DNA from: Streptomyces griseus subsp. griseus
GTDB lineage: Bacteria > Actinomycetota > Actinomycetes > Streptomycetales > Streptomycetaceae
Direction: 5' to 3'
Assembly: GCF_003610995.1 (NCBI RefSeq)
Contig: NZ_CP032543.1
Span: 4,650,001 to 4,714,000 of the forward strand
DNA: 64,000 bases
Both the position numbers and the translations under genes were made by a program. A model generated the notes under the pieces. It was not told the DNA's origin, did no database searches, and worked only from the letters and a program-made list of their open reading frames with translations. Numbering within the stretch: the stretch's first letter is position 1; every line of letters starts with the position of its first letter. Below are positions 46,141 to 54,334 of this stretch, piece by piece.

Positions 46141-46184
46141 GGTTCCGCTCGGGATCAGCCCGGGTTCCGCTCGGGATCAGCCCG
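46141..46184. repeat. Perfect 22-bp tandem duplication
   Basis: The 22-base unit starting GGTTCCGCTCGGGATCAG and ending CCCG occurs twice without spacer (46141-46162, 46163-46184); a degenerate third copy follows. It lies between the mdh terminator and the promoter of the RHIM-like operon. Confidence 0.7.
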
Positions 46185-46274
46185 TTTCTGCTCGGTTCTT
46201 GGTCGTATCCGCCGGGCCTCCCGCCCAGGTCGGGATGGCCGACAATCGACTCCCGGGGCAGCCCCGGCCTCGCC

Positions 46275-46280
46275 TATATT
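46275..46280 (+). promoter_or_regulatory. Candidate -10 element of the RHIM-like operon
   Basis: TATATT, unusual in this GC-rich DNA, 66 bases before the GTG of the first gene. No clear -35 is seen. Confidence 0.4.
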
Positions 46281-46346
46281 TGCCCCTTTCGATCTTCGGT
46301 CCCCGCAGGGCCGTGGCCAGCGAGGCAACAGGGGAAAGAGGAGCCG

Positions 46347-48248
46347 GTGACCGGGAGTGCCGTGCCGCGGCCGTCGCAGGGCCAGGACGATCTGCTCGGG
46401 AAGCCGCCCGCGCACCCCGCGACGAGCGAGGCGAGCAGACTGCTGTGCGCCGGGGTCCATCTGCACGACGGCTACCGGGACGCGGTCATCGACCAGCTGT
46501 ACGTCCGGGAGCAGTGCTTCGTCGCCCCGTCGACCGGGTTCGACGCCGCCCGCGTCCTCGCCCACGCGCTGCGCGCCCGCCGCACCGAACTCGGCTGGGC
46601 CGGAGGCATCCTGGCGGCCTGGCTGCTCGGCGCCGTCCTCACCGGGGGCGTCATCGGCGTGCTGTTCGTCCCGTGCATCCTGCTGGCCCTCGCCCCCTGG
46701 ATCCGGGGCTCCGCGGCCGACCCGCCGGTCTACCGGCGGGCGGCGGCGTTCCTCATGCGCTGGTACGGGCGGCTCGTCCTGTTCGTCGTCGGGGCCTGGG
46801 TGCTGATCTCGGCCCTCGGCGGGTTCGACGGGGACTCCGACCCGGACGGGTTCTCCCGGGCGTACGGCCCCGGGGCCGCCGGCTCCGACAGCTTCTCCGA
46901 CGCCCTGCCGGACGCCTCCGACCTGGGCCTCGCCCTCATCACCGGCGGCTACTCCGAAGGGCCCGGCACCGGCGTCGCCTGGTCGGCCCTCTTCTTCCTC
47001 GGCGTCATCGCGGGCCTCGTCGGCCTCCAGCGCGGCCAGTTCGCCCGGGTGATGACGCAGGAGCTGTCCCGGAAGAACTTCCCCGACCTCGCGGCCGACC
47101 AGGCCGAGCACGCGGCGGGTGACCGCTTCCGGCGGCTCCAGCAGCGCATCCGGCTGGAGCAGCACGCACCCGTCATCCTGTACGACGAGCAGAACCCGTT
47201 CTGCGGGATGGGCACGCCCTACGGCACCTGGAACCTCGCCGTCGAGCTCCGGCCGAGCGAGGAGGGCCCCACCGAGCCGCTGGACAACGCCCGGATCCTG
47301 CGCCGGATCGTGCCGCTGCTGGAGGCGCTGCGGGTGCCCTCTCCGCACGGTTCGCCCGAGGGCGCGGCCGCCGTCCGGGACCGGCTGCGCGAGATGGTGA
47401 TCGACGAGTGCGTCTTCCTGCCGGCGGCCGGCCTGCCCCGGCGCGAGAGCGCCCCGTACGGCCCCGGAGGCTTCGAGGAGCACCGGGGCCGCGCCGTCGA
47501 GGAGGGCGGCGAGGGGCGGCGGCACTTCCTGCGCATCCGGGTCGGCGGCTGGGGCGAGGAGGTCGTCGTCACCGTCTTCGTCCGGGTCCACACCCAGGGC
47601 GGGATGCTGATGCTGGAGGTCGCCCCGCACGCCCTGATGCCGGTGCATCCGCTGTTCCGCGACGCCGACCGGGCCGCCCACCGGCACCGCAACAACAACT
47701 GGTTCGGCAAGGCGGTCTGGGCGCTCACCCGCACCCCGGCCTCGCTGGCGCGCTCCATCGTCACCCTGGGGCGGGGCGTGGCGAGCGGCTGGAAGCTCCT
47801 CACGGCCGGGAACAGCGGCGCGCTGGCCGAGGGTCCCGCGTTCTCCGTGCGGGAGCTGGGCGCCGACGAGGAGGCCTCGCTCTTCCAGGACATGGACATC
47901 AACCGGTACGTGAAGAGCATCGAGGACCGGGTGACCGGCGGTGTCCGGCTCGCGCTGCGGGAAGCGGGCTGGGAGACCGACGAGTTCGAGCAGAAGATCA
48001 TCAACATCGGTGCGGGCGGTGTGTTCATCGGGTCCGCGAAGGACAGCGCGATCGGCATCGGCGACCACAACGACATCAGGCGCACCGCCTCGTCGGCCCC
48101 GTCCGGCCCCGGCGCGAAGAAGGCCCCCGGCGGCGGGAAGACCCCCGGCAGCGGGGCCTCGAAGGCCTCCGGCACGGGGAAGAGCCCCGGCGTGGGCAAG
48201 GGCCCCGCCGCGCCCCCCGGCCCCCAGCGGAAAGCAGGAGAGAAATGA
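46347..48248 (+). CDS. Membrane protein with C-terminal RHIM-like motif
   Basis: 633 residues from GTG 46347 (GAGGAG five bases upstream). About four hydrophobic segments lie between residues 85 and 230. A large soluble domain follows (about 250-540) with no motif I recognize. After residue ~545 comes INIGAGGVFIGSAKDSAIG with GIGDHNDI (residues ~557-577), then a Pro/Gly/Lys/Ser tail. IGIGDHNDI fits the RHIM core I-x-I-G-x-x-N-x-I/M; the next gene has a near-identical motif. The family resembles uncharacterized Streptomyces membrane proteins. It overlaps the next gene by ATGA. Confidence 0.75.
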   Translation: MTGSAVPRPSQGQDDLLGKPPAHPATSEASRLLCAGVHLHDGYRDAVIDQLYVREQCFVAPSTGFDAARVLAHALRARRTELGWAGGILAAWLLGAVLTGGVIGVLFVPCILLALAPWIRGSAADPPVYRRAAAFLMRWYGRLVLFVVGAWVLISALGGFDGDSDPDGFSRAYGPGAAGSDSFSDALPDASDLGLALITGGYSEGPGTGVAWSALFFLGVIAGLVGLQRGQFARVMTQELSRKNFPDLAADQAEHAAGDRFRRLQQRIRLEQHAPVILYDEQNPFCGMGTPYGTWNLAVELRPSEEGPTEPLDNARILRRIVPLLEALRVPSPHGSPEGAAAVRDRLREMVIDECVFLPAAGLPRRESAPYGPGGFEEHRGRAVEEGGEGRRHFLRIRVGGWGEEVVVTVFVRVHTQGGMLMLEVAPHALMPVHPLFRDADRAAHRHRNNNWFGKAVWALTRTPASLARSIVTLGRGVASGWKLLTAGNSGALAEGPAFSVRELGADEEASLFQDMDINRYVKSIEDRVTGGVRLALREAGWETDEFEQKIINIGAGGVFIGSAKDSAIGIGDHNDIRRTASSAPSGPGAKKAPGGGKTPGSGASKASGTGKSPGVGKGPAAPPGPQRKAGEK

Positions 48249-48685
48249 GCCCCGCCCCGACCTCGGGATCGACCCCTGACGAGCAACCGCCGCAGCAGGC
48301 GCGGCAGTCACAGCCGCCGCAGCAGTCGCAGCCCCAGCGCACCGTGCACATCGGCTCGGTGACCGGCAGCGCCTTCGCCGTCGGCGACCACAACACCGTC
48401 ACCCAGCACCAGCACACCGGCCCCGCCGACGAGGCCCAGGCCGAACTGCTGCGGGCGGTGCGGGAGCTCCGTGCCGACCTCGCCCGGTTCGTCACCTCCG
48501 ACGACACGGAGGTGCTGGACGCCGAACTGGTCTCCGTGGTGGACGAGATCGAGACGTCGGGCGCGGCGGCGCCGGGCCGCCTGGCCCGTCTCCAGCAGGC
48601 GCTGACCGCCGCCGGGACCGTCACCGGGACCCTGGCGTCCGGTGTCGCCGTGGCCGAGGCGCTGCGCGCCCTGCTGGGAGGCTGA
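48245..48685 (+). CDS. Small soluble protein with RHIM-like motif
   Basis: 146 residues. The Gln/Pro-rich N-terminus is followed by VHIGSVTGSAFAVGDHNTV (residues ~34-52), aligned with the motif of the upstream protein: IGS, then SA, then GDHN. The rest is a helical domain (LLRAVRELRADLARF, VVDEIETSG, LQQALTAAG). This design, an amyloid-type motif with a small helical domain, is what is expected of an adaptor or effector recruited by the membrane protein. ATG 48245 overlaps the preceding stop, with GGAGAG upstream. Function untested. Confidence 0.72.
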   Translation: MSPAPTSGSTPDEQPPQQARQSQPPQQSQPQRTVHIGSVTGSAFAVGDHNTVTQHQHTGPADEAQAELLRAVRELRADLARFVTSDDTEVLDAELVSVVDEIETSGAAAPGRLARLQQALTAAGTVTGTLASGVAVAEALRALLGG

Positions 48686-48688
48686 CCG

Positions 48689-49702
48689 ATGACCGGGGGA
48701 GACGGCGCGGTGCGCTGGAACGACGAGACCCAGAGCTGGGAGACCGAGCCGCGGCGCGCCTACACCCCGCCCCCGCCTCCACCGCCCTCGGCGGCTCCGG
48801 TGGTGCCGCCCATGCCGCCGGGGTCACCGGCGGCTTCGCCGGAGGACTCCGCCGCTTCGCCGGTGGTGACCACGGTGCTGCCCACGGTCCCCGACCCATA
48901 CGCGGAGACCGGGCCCTATGTCGTCCAGGGGCCGCCGACGGGCTCGTACGACAACATCACCGGGGCCCAGGGGCCCGCGACCGCCGCCCGGACGGTGCGG
49001 GAGCGGATCACCCCGCTGACCGCCGGGCTTGCCGTGGCGGTGCTCGCGGCCGGTGCGGCGGCGCTCTGGTTCACGGTCGGCGGCGGTGGGGGTGACGACC
49101 GGGACGACGCCCGGGGGCGGACGGCGAGCGCCCCGGCCGAGGAGGCCACCGGCCCGGACGCCGGTTTCCCCGACGGCACCGAGGACGCCGCGTCCGAACC
49201 CACCGACGCCACGGCCACCGACATCGAGTCCCCGGACACCGGCGATCCGCCGCCCGGATTCGTCACGCGGGACGACGAGGAGGGCTTCCGGATCGCGGTG
49301 CCCGAGGAGTGGAGCGAGCGCACGAAGAAGACCGGCGGGGTGTTCTACGAGCCCTTCGGCTCCGGCGAACTCCTCCAGGTCTTCCGGGTGTCCGAGCCCG
49401 GCATGACCGCGCTGGAGGCGGTGCGCGCGGCCTCGAAGGACCGCAGCGTGAGCCCCGGCTTCGAGGAGGTCCGCATCGGCGCTGTCGACGACCCGCTCGG
49501 CGGTGAGACGGCCGAGCTGGTGTACGCGTACGACAGCGAGGACCACGGCAACCGCCGCCGGGTCCTGGAGCGGGTCTTCACCGCCTCGGACGGCCGCCTC
49601 TACGCGGTGCTGGTCGCCGCCCCCGACGAGCAGTGGCCGCGCCACGAGGAGATCCTCTCCACCGCAGTGACCCACTTCGACCCGTACGACAGCCCCTTCT
49701 GA
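48689..49702 (+). CDS. Single-span membrane protein with external PsbP/Mog1-like domain
   Basis: 337 residues. It opens with a Pro-rich cytoplasmic region (RRAYTPPPPPPPS), has one helix (TAGLAVAVLAAGAAALWFTV, about residues 111-130), an acidic linker, and a C-terminal domain starting EEGFRIAVPEEW and ending STAVTHFDPY. FxIxVPxxW and the following layout resemble the Mog1/PsbP/DUF1795 fold. ATG 48689 begins three bases after the previous stop, so it belongs to the same operon. It shows no RHIM-like motif. Role unknown. Confidence 0.72.
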   Translation: MTGGDGAVRWNDETQSWETEPRRAYTPPPPPPPSAAPVVPPMPPGSPAASPEDSAASPVVTTVLPTVPDPYAETGPYVVQGPPTGSYDNITGAQGPATAARTVRERITPLTAGLAVAVLAAGAAALWFTVGGGGGDDRDDARGRTASAPAEEATGPDAGFPDGTEDAASEPTDATATDIESPDTGDPPPGFVTRDDEEGFRIAVPEEWSERTKKTGGVFYEPFGSGELLQVFRVSEPGMTALEAVRAASKDRSVSPGFEEVRIGAVDDPLGGETAELVYAYDSEDHGNRRRVLERVFTASDGRLYAVLVAAPDEQWPRHEEILSTAVTHFDPYDSPF

Positions 49703-49753
49703 TCCCGTACGGCAGCCCCTTCCGACGCGGAGCGGCTGCTTCCTCCGCGACGG

Positions 49754-50278
49754 TCAGTGCTTGAGGTCGCCGGGCGTGTAGTGGCCGGGGACCTGGCGGG
49801 TGGCGACCCCGAAGCGGTTCCAGGCGTTGATCACCGTGATCGCGGCGATCAGCTGGGCCAGTTCGGTCTCCTCGAAGTGGTCGGCGGCGCGCGCGTACAC
49901 GTCGTCCGGGACGAACCCGTCGGTCAGGACGGTGATGGCGTCCGTCAGTTCGATCGCCGCGATCTCCTTCTCCGTGTAGAAGTGGCGCGACTCGTCCCAG
50001 GCGCTCAGCTGGATGATCCGCTCCACGCTCTCGCCCGCCGCGAGGGCGTCCTTGGAGTGCATGTCCAGGCAGAGCGCGCACCGGTTGAGCTGCGAGGCGC
50101 GGACCTTCACCAGCTCCAGGAGCAGCGGGTCCAGGCCCTTCCGGGAGGCGGCGTCCAGGCGGACCATCGCCTTGTAGACCTCGGGGGCCAGCTGGGCCCA
50201 GGGCATCCGGGCCGGGTGCTCGGGGGCGTACGGGGTGTCGGTGCCGTTGGGGGTGTGGTGTGCGTGTGTCGACGTCAT
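49754..50278 (-). CDS. AhpD-like carboxymuconolactone decarboxylase family protein
   Basis: 174 residues. The CMD/AhpD motif CxxCxxxH is intact in NRCALCLDMHSKDAL, with a Glu in LLLELVKVRASQLN upstream. Proteins with this motif are peroxide-reducing thiol enzymes or alkylhydroperoxidase partners; the residues for that activity are present. It lies divergent to a MocR-type regulator (47 bases apart), which probably controls it. ATG 50278. Confidence 0.88.
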   Translation of the reverse strand: MTSTHAHHTPNGTDTPYAPEHPARMPWAQLAPEVYKAMVRLDAASRKGLDPLLLELVKVRASQLNRCALCLDMHSKDALAAGESVERIIQLSAWDESRHFYTEKEIAAIELTDAITVLTDGFVPDDVYARAADHFEETELAQLIAAITVINAWNRFGVATRQVPGHYTPGDLKH

Positions 50279-50325
50279 GGCATCGACGCTACGGGGCCGG
50301 TGGCACCCCGGTATGGTCCATTCCC
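50279..50325. promoter_or_regulatory. Shared 47-bp promoter/operator between AhpD-like and MocR genes
   Basis: TATGGT (50312-50317) lies eight bases before the MocR ATG, so that message is leaderless or nearly so. It overlaps the short palindrome ATGGTCCAT (50313-50321), a possible regulator half-site pair. The region must also hold the AhpD-like promoter on the other strand. Confidence 0.45.
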
Positions 50326-51726
50326 ATGACGGATTCCTGGGCCACTTTCGGTGCCGACCTGCATCTGGAGCCGGTCGGTACGGGGCTGCGCAGCGGTCTG
50401 ATGGAGGCCCTGCGGGAGGCGGTGCGCAGCGGGCGGCTGACCCCCGGCACCCGGCTGCCGTCCTCCCGGGCGCTCGCCGCCGACCTGGGCATCGCCCGCA
50501 ACACGGTCGCCGACGCCTACGCCGAACTCGTCGCCGAGGGCTGGCTCACCGCCCGCCAGGGCTCGGGGACCCGGGTCGCCCAGCGGTCCGCGCCGCGCCG
50601 GGCGGACCCGGTGGCGGCCCGCACCCGCCCGGCCCGGCCGCGTACCGGCCACAGCCTGAAGGCGGGCTCCCCGGACGTGTCGTCGTTCCCGCGCACCGCC
50701 TGGCTCCGGGCCGCCCGCAAGGCGCTCACCGCCGCGCCCGACGAGGCGTTCGACTACGGCGACCCGCGCGGGCGCGGCGAACTGCGCACGGTGCTGGCCG
50801 AATACCTGGCCCGCTCGCGCGGGGTGTACGCCGACCCGGAGCGCATCGTGATCTGCTCCGGCTTCGTCCACGGGCTGAGGCTGCTGGGCACGGCCCTGCG
50901 CGGGCGCCGGGTGCGGGAGATCGCCGTCGAGTCGTACGGCCTCGACCTGCACCGCGACCTCCTCACCGGCACCGGTCTCGCCACCCCCTGCCTGGAGCTG
51001 GACCAGCTCGGCTCGCGGACCGGGGCGCTGGCCTCGATGCGCGGTACGGGGGCGGTCCTGCTGACCCCGGCGCACCAGTTCCCCACCGGCGTACCGCTCC
51101 ACCCGGACCGGCGGGCCGCCGCCGTCGACTGGGCCCGCTCCACCGGCGGGCTGATCCTGGAGGACGACTACGACGGGGAGTTCAGGTTCGACCGCCAGCC
51201 CGTGGGTGCCCTTCAGGGCCTGGACCCCGAACGGGTGGTCTACCTCGGCACCGCCTCCAAGTCGCTCGCCCCCGGCCTGCGCCTGGGGTGGATGGTGCTG
51301 CCCCGGGGCCTGGTGGCGGACGTGGTGGCGGCGAAGGGGGCGTACGACTGGATGTCCGGCGCGTTCGACCAGCTGACGCTCGCGGAGTTCATCGCCTCGG
51401 GGGCGTACGACCGGCATGTGCGCTCCATGCGGCTGCGCTACCGGCGCCGCCGCGACCAGCTCGTCGCGGCGCTCGCCGCCCGCGCGCCGGGCATCCAGGT
51501 CAGCGGCATCGCGGCCGGGCTGCACGCGGTGCTCGAACTCCCGCCGGGCACCGAGCGTTCGGTGATCCAGGCGGCGGCCTTCCAGGGCCTGCGGCTGGAC
51601 GGCCTCGCCACCTACCGGCACCCCGACGCCCCGGCCGGCCGCGACGCGCTGGTGATCGGCTACGGCTCACCGTCGGAGAGCGCCTGGGCGGGCGCACTGG
51701 ACGCCCTGTGCAGGGTGCTGCCGTAG
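50326..51726 (+). CDS. MocR/PdxR-type GntR regulator with aminotransferase domain
   Basis: 466 residues. N-terminal GntR winged helix (RSGRLTPGTRLPSSRALAADL and a following ARNTVADAYAELVAEGWL) followed by a fold type I aminotransferase domain with the PLP lysine in GTASKSLAPGLRLGW and ILEDDYDGEFRF. MocR proteins use PLP or an amino compound as effector. ATG 50326 is preferred; an in-frame ATG/GTG at 50260 would overlap the divergent gene. The likely target is the AhpD-like gene next to it. No pyridoxal biosynthesis gene is nearby. Confidence 0.9.
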   Translation: MTDSWATFGADLHLEPVGTGLRSGLMEALREAVRSGRLTPGTRLPSSRALAADLGIARNTVADAYAELVAEGWLTARQGSGTRVAQRSAPRRADPVAARTRPARPRTGHSLKAGSPDVSSFPRTAWLRAARKALTAAPDEAFDYGDPRGRGELRTVLAEYLARSRGVYADPERIVICSGFVHGLRLLGTALRGRRVREIAVESYGLDLHRDLLTGTGLATPCLELDQLGSRTGALASMRGTGAVLLTPAHQFPTGVPLHPDRRAAAVDWARSTGGLILEDDYDGEFRFDRQPVGALQGLDPERVVYLGTASKSLAPGLRLGWMVLPRGLVADVVAAKGAYDWMSGAFDQLTLAEFIASGAYDRHVRSMRLRYRRRRDQLVAALAARAPGIQVSGIAAGLHAVLELPPGTERSVIQAAAFQGLRLDGLATYRHPDAPAGRDALVIGYGSPSESAWAGALDALCRVLP

Positions 51727-51850
51727 CGGGGCTCACGGGTGATCGGGTTCCGGTGCCTCGCCGCAGCGGGCCTACGGGAGCGGTCCGGTCCCAGCGCCTC
51801 GCCGCACCGCGCCCACGGGCGATCGCACTCCGCGCCTCGCCGCACCGCGG

Positions 51851-52702
51851 CTACGCGCTCTCCGGCTCCGGTTCCGGCGCCTCCCCGAACCGGGCCAAGG
51901 CCAGCGACCCCGCCACCGCCACCGCGAAACCCGTCACCGCCAGCCACCCCAGCCCCGCCCGGGTCCCGTCGCCCAGCCACACCACGCCGACCAGCGCCGG
52001 GCCGATCGTCTCGCCGACCACCATCCCGGCCGTCGCCGTCGTCACCGACCCCTTCTGCAGCGCCGACGTCAGCAGCAGGAACGCCGCCGCACCGCCCAGC
52101 AGCAGCCCGTACGCCGCCGGATTCCGCACCAGCGTCCCCGGCGACACGTCGTCGACCAGCCGCACCGCCACCTCCACCACACCGAACCCGAACCCGGCCC
52201 CCAGGCCCAGCGCCAGCGCCCGCGGCCGCGTCGGCAGCCGCCCGCCCACCGCACCGAGCACCAGCACCCCCAGCGCGGCGGCGATCGTCGCCCACGGCAG
52301 CCACTCCGGGCCCGGCCGGTCGCCTTCCGCGCCCGAGGCGAGCCCCAGCATCCCGAGCCCCGCGCAGACCACCGCCACCGCCGCCCACTCCGTGGCGCTG
52401 AGCCGGACCGCCAGCAGCCGGGCCGCGACCACCGCCGTGACCGCGAGCGACGCGGCGAGCGCCGCCCCCACCGCGTAGATCGGCAGCGCGCGCAGGGCGA
52501 CGATCTGGAGCACGAAACCCAGGCCGTCCAGGGCGAGTCCGGCGGCATAACGCCACTGCCGCACCGCCCGCAGCAGCAGCGCGGGGTCCACGCCCGCCCC
52601 GGAATCCGGCCGGCTCGCGGCCCGCGCGGCGATCGCCTGGAGGACGGAGGCCGTGCCGTAGCAGAGAGCGGCACCGAGCGCACAGATCATCCCCAGAAGC
52701 AC
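51851..52702 (-). CDS. EamA/DMT-type transporter
   Basis: 283 residues with about ten helices in two repeats of five (first LGAALCYGTASVLQAIAARA, later VGETIGPALVGVVWLGDG), the drug/metabolite transporter fold. Substrate unknown. GTG 52702 is exactly six bases after a TACATT -10-like element and would give a leaderless message with a full first helix. ATG 52690 is the alternative. Longer frames overlap the neighbour's promoter and are unlikely. The C-terminal tail is short and Glu/Pro-rich. Confidence 0.78.
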   Translation of the reverse strand: MLLGMICALGAALCYGTASVLQAIAARAASRPDSGAGVDPALLLRAVRQWRYAAGLALDGLGFVLQIVALRALPIYAVGAALAASLAVTAVVAARLLAVRLSATEWAAVAVVCAGLGMLGLASGAEGDRPGPEWLPWATIAAALGVLVLGAVGGRLPTRPRALALGLGAGFGFGVVEVAVRLVDDVSPGTLVRNPAAYGLLLGGAAAFLLLTSALQKGSVTTATAGMVVGETIGPALVGVVWLGDGTRAGLGWLAVTGFAVAVAGSLALARFGEAPEPEPESA

Positions 52703-52819
52703 AAGGGGAATGTACCGGGCGAAGGCCGACGCCCCGCCCCTCCGGCTTCCGAACCGGCGTACCGTACAACTACTCTGACAAGCAGTTCGGTGCACGACGC
52801 ACGGGGGAGAACTGAACAC

Positions 52820-53122
52820 ATGGCCAAGCGGAGGCTGAGGTCGAGCACGGTCGTGCTCGGCGGCATGGGGCTGCTCGCCCTGACGATCACATCCTGCGGA
52901 TCCGAACCGGACCGGCGGTGCGCCGACCGGACGACCCGCGAAACCCTGCCCAGTTACGAGTGCCGGGGCTCCGGCGGCGGCTCCGGCGGAAGCGGCGGCC
53001 GGGGCTCGTACTACTACGGCGGCTCCACCAGCAGCAACGACGGCAAGGTCCAGGGCGGCAGCTTCGACAAGTCGGCGGTCGACCGGGGCGGCTTCGGCTG
53101 CACCAGGTCGGGCGGAGGCTGA
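52820..53122 (+). CDS. Small Gly/Ser-rich lipoprotein (YgiB-like partner)
   Basis: 100 residues: basic N-terminus, hydrophobic core and lipobox ITSC (Cys about residue 27), then a Gly/Ser-rich mature part with SYYYGGSTS, ending in FGCTRSGGG. ATG 52820 with GGGGAGA upstream. It is translationally linked to the ATP-grasp gene starting at 53128. In E. coli ygiB (DUF1190 lipoprotein-like) precedes ygiC in the same way, so I suggest a similar pair, though sequence similarity is low. Confidence 0.65.
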   Translation: MAKRRLRSSTVVLGGMGLLALTITSCGSEPDRRCADRTTRETLPSYECRGSGGGSGGSGGRGSYYYGGSTSSNDGKVQGGSFDKSAVDRGGFGCTRSGGG

Positions 53123-53127
53123 GCCCG

Positions 53128-54315
53128 GTGGAGCGCCGCACCATCGCGCCGCGCCCCGGCTGGCAGGAGACCGTCGAGTCCCAGGGGCTCGTCTACCCGC
53201 TCACCCGCTACCCGGACGGTTCGCTGCGCCCCTACTGGGACGAGAGCGCCTACTACGTCTTCTCCCTGCCAGAGGTGGAGACGCTGGAGGAGACCGTCGA
53301 GGAGCTGCACACGATGTGCCTGGCGGCCGCCGCGCACATCGTGGAGCGGGACCGCTTCGCCGACCTCGGCATCACCGACCCGCGCCTGGCCTCCCTGGTC
53401 GCCGAGTCCTGGCACCGCCGGGACGAACTGCCCTCCGTGTACGGGCGGTTCGACCTGCGCTACGACGGGAGCGGCCCGGCCACGATGCTGGAGTACAACG
53501 CCGACACCCCGACCTCGCTGGTGGAGGCCGCGAGCGCGCAGTGGTTCTGGATGGAGGAGCGGTTCCCCGGCGCCGACCAGTGGAACTCGCTGCACGAGCG
53601 GCTCGTGGACGCCTGGAGGCGCCAGGCCCACCTGCTGCCGCCGGGACCGCTGCACTTCGCGCACTCGGAGGGCGACGAGGCCGGCGAGGACCTGATGACG
53701 GTCGCGTATCTGCGTGAGACCGCCCAACAGGCCGGACTCGACACCGAAGCCCTCTCCGTGGAGGACATCGGCTGGGACCGGCTGAGCGGGCGGTTCGTGG
53801 ACCAGCGGCTCCGCTTCCTGCGCAGCTGCTTCAAGCTCTACCCCTGGGAGTGGCTGACCACCGACCGCTTCGGGCCGCAGGTGCTGGACACCCTCGACAA
53901 CGGCGGCGGCTCCGGCACCACCTGCTGGATAGAGCCCGCCTGGAAGATGCTGCTCTCCAACAAGGCGCTGCTGGCGGTCCTGTGGGAGCTGTACCCGGGC
54001 CACCCGAACCTGCTCCCCGCCTACCTCGACGGCCCCCGCGAGCTGGCCGGACCCGGCGGGACGGGGTACGTCTCCAAGCCGCTGCTGGGGCGCGAGGGCG
54101 CCGGGGTCGACCTGCACGGGCCCGGCTCCCCGGCGATCCTGCGCGAGGAGCCGTGCTGCTACCAGGAGCTGGCGCCGCTGCCCGACATCGACGGCAACCG
54201 GGTGGTGCTCGGGGCGTGGGTGGTCGAGGACGAGGCGGCCGGGCTCGGCATCCGGGAGTCGGCGGGGCCGGTCACGGACGAGTACGCCCGCTTCCTGCCC
54301 CACGTCATCCTCTGA
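53128..54315 (+). CDS. Glutathionylspermidine synthase-family ATP-grasp protein (YgiC/YjfC-like)
   Basis: 395 residues. Motifs of the C-terminal synthetase domain of GspS: LRYDGSGPATMLEYNADTPT, EGDEAGEDLMTVAYL, IEPAWKMLLSNKALLAVLW, SKPLLGREGAGV and a final EDEAAGLGIRES. YgiC/YjfC proteins are ATP-grasp ligases of unknown peptide or amine substrate and lack the amidase domain. Streptomyces do not make glutathionylspermidine, so the natural substrate must differ. GTG 53128 with GGAGG upstream, starting inside the intergenic gap of six bases after the lipoprotein stop. It converges with rocD. Confidence 0.88.
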   Translation: MERRTIAPRPGWQETVESQGLVYPLTRYPDGSLRPYWDESAYYVFSLPEVETLEETVEELHTMCLAAAAHIVERDRFADLGITDPRLASLVAESWHRRDELPSVYGRFDLRYDGSGPATMLEYNADTPTSLVEAASAQWFWMEERFPGADQWNSLHERLVDAWRRQAHLLPPGPLHFAHSEGDEAGEDLMTVAYLRETAQQAGLDTEALSVEDIGWDRLSGRFVDQRLRFLRSCFKLYPWEWLTTDRFGPQVLDTLDNGGGSGTTCWIEPAWKMLLSNKALLAVLWELYPGHPNLLPAYLDGPRELAGPGGTGYVSKPLLGREGAGVDLHGPGSPAILREEPCCYQELAPLPDIDGNRVVLGAWVVEDEAAGLGIRESAGPVTDEYARFLPHVIL

Positions 54316-54334
54316 CCCCCTTCTTGACACGCTC

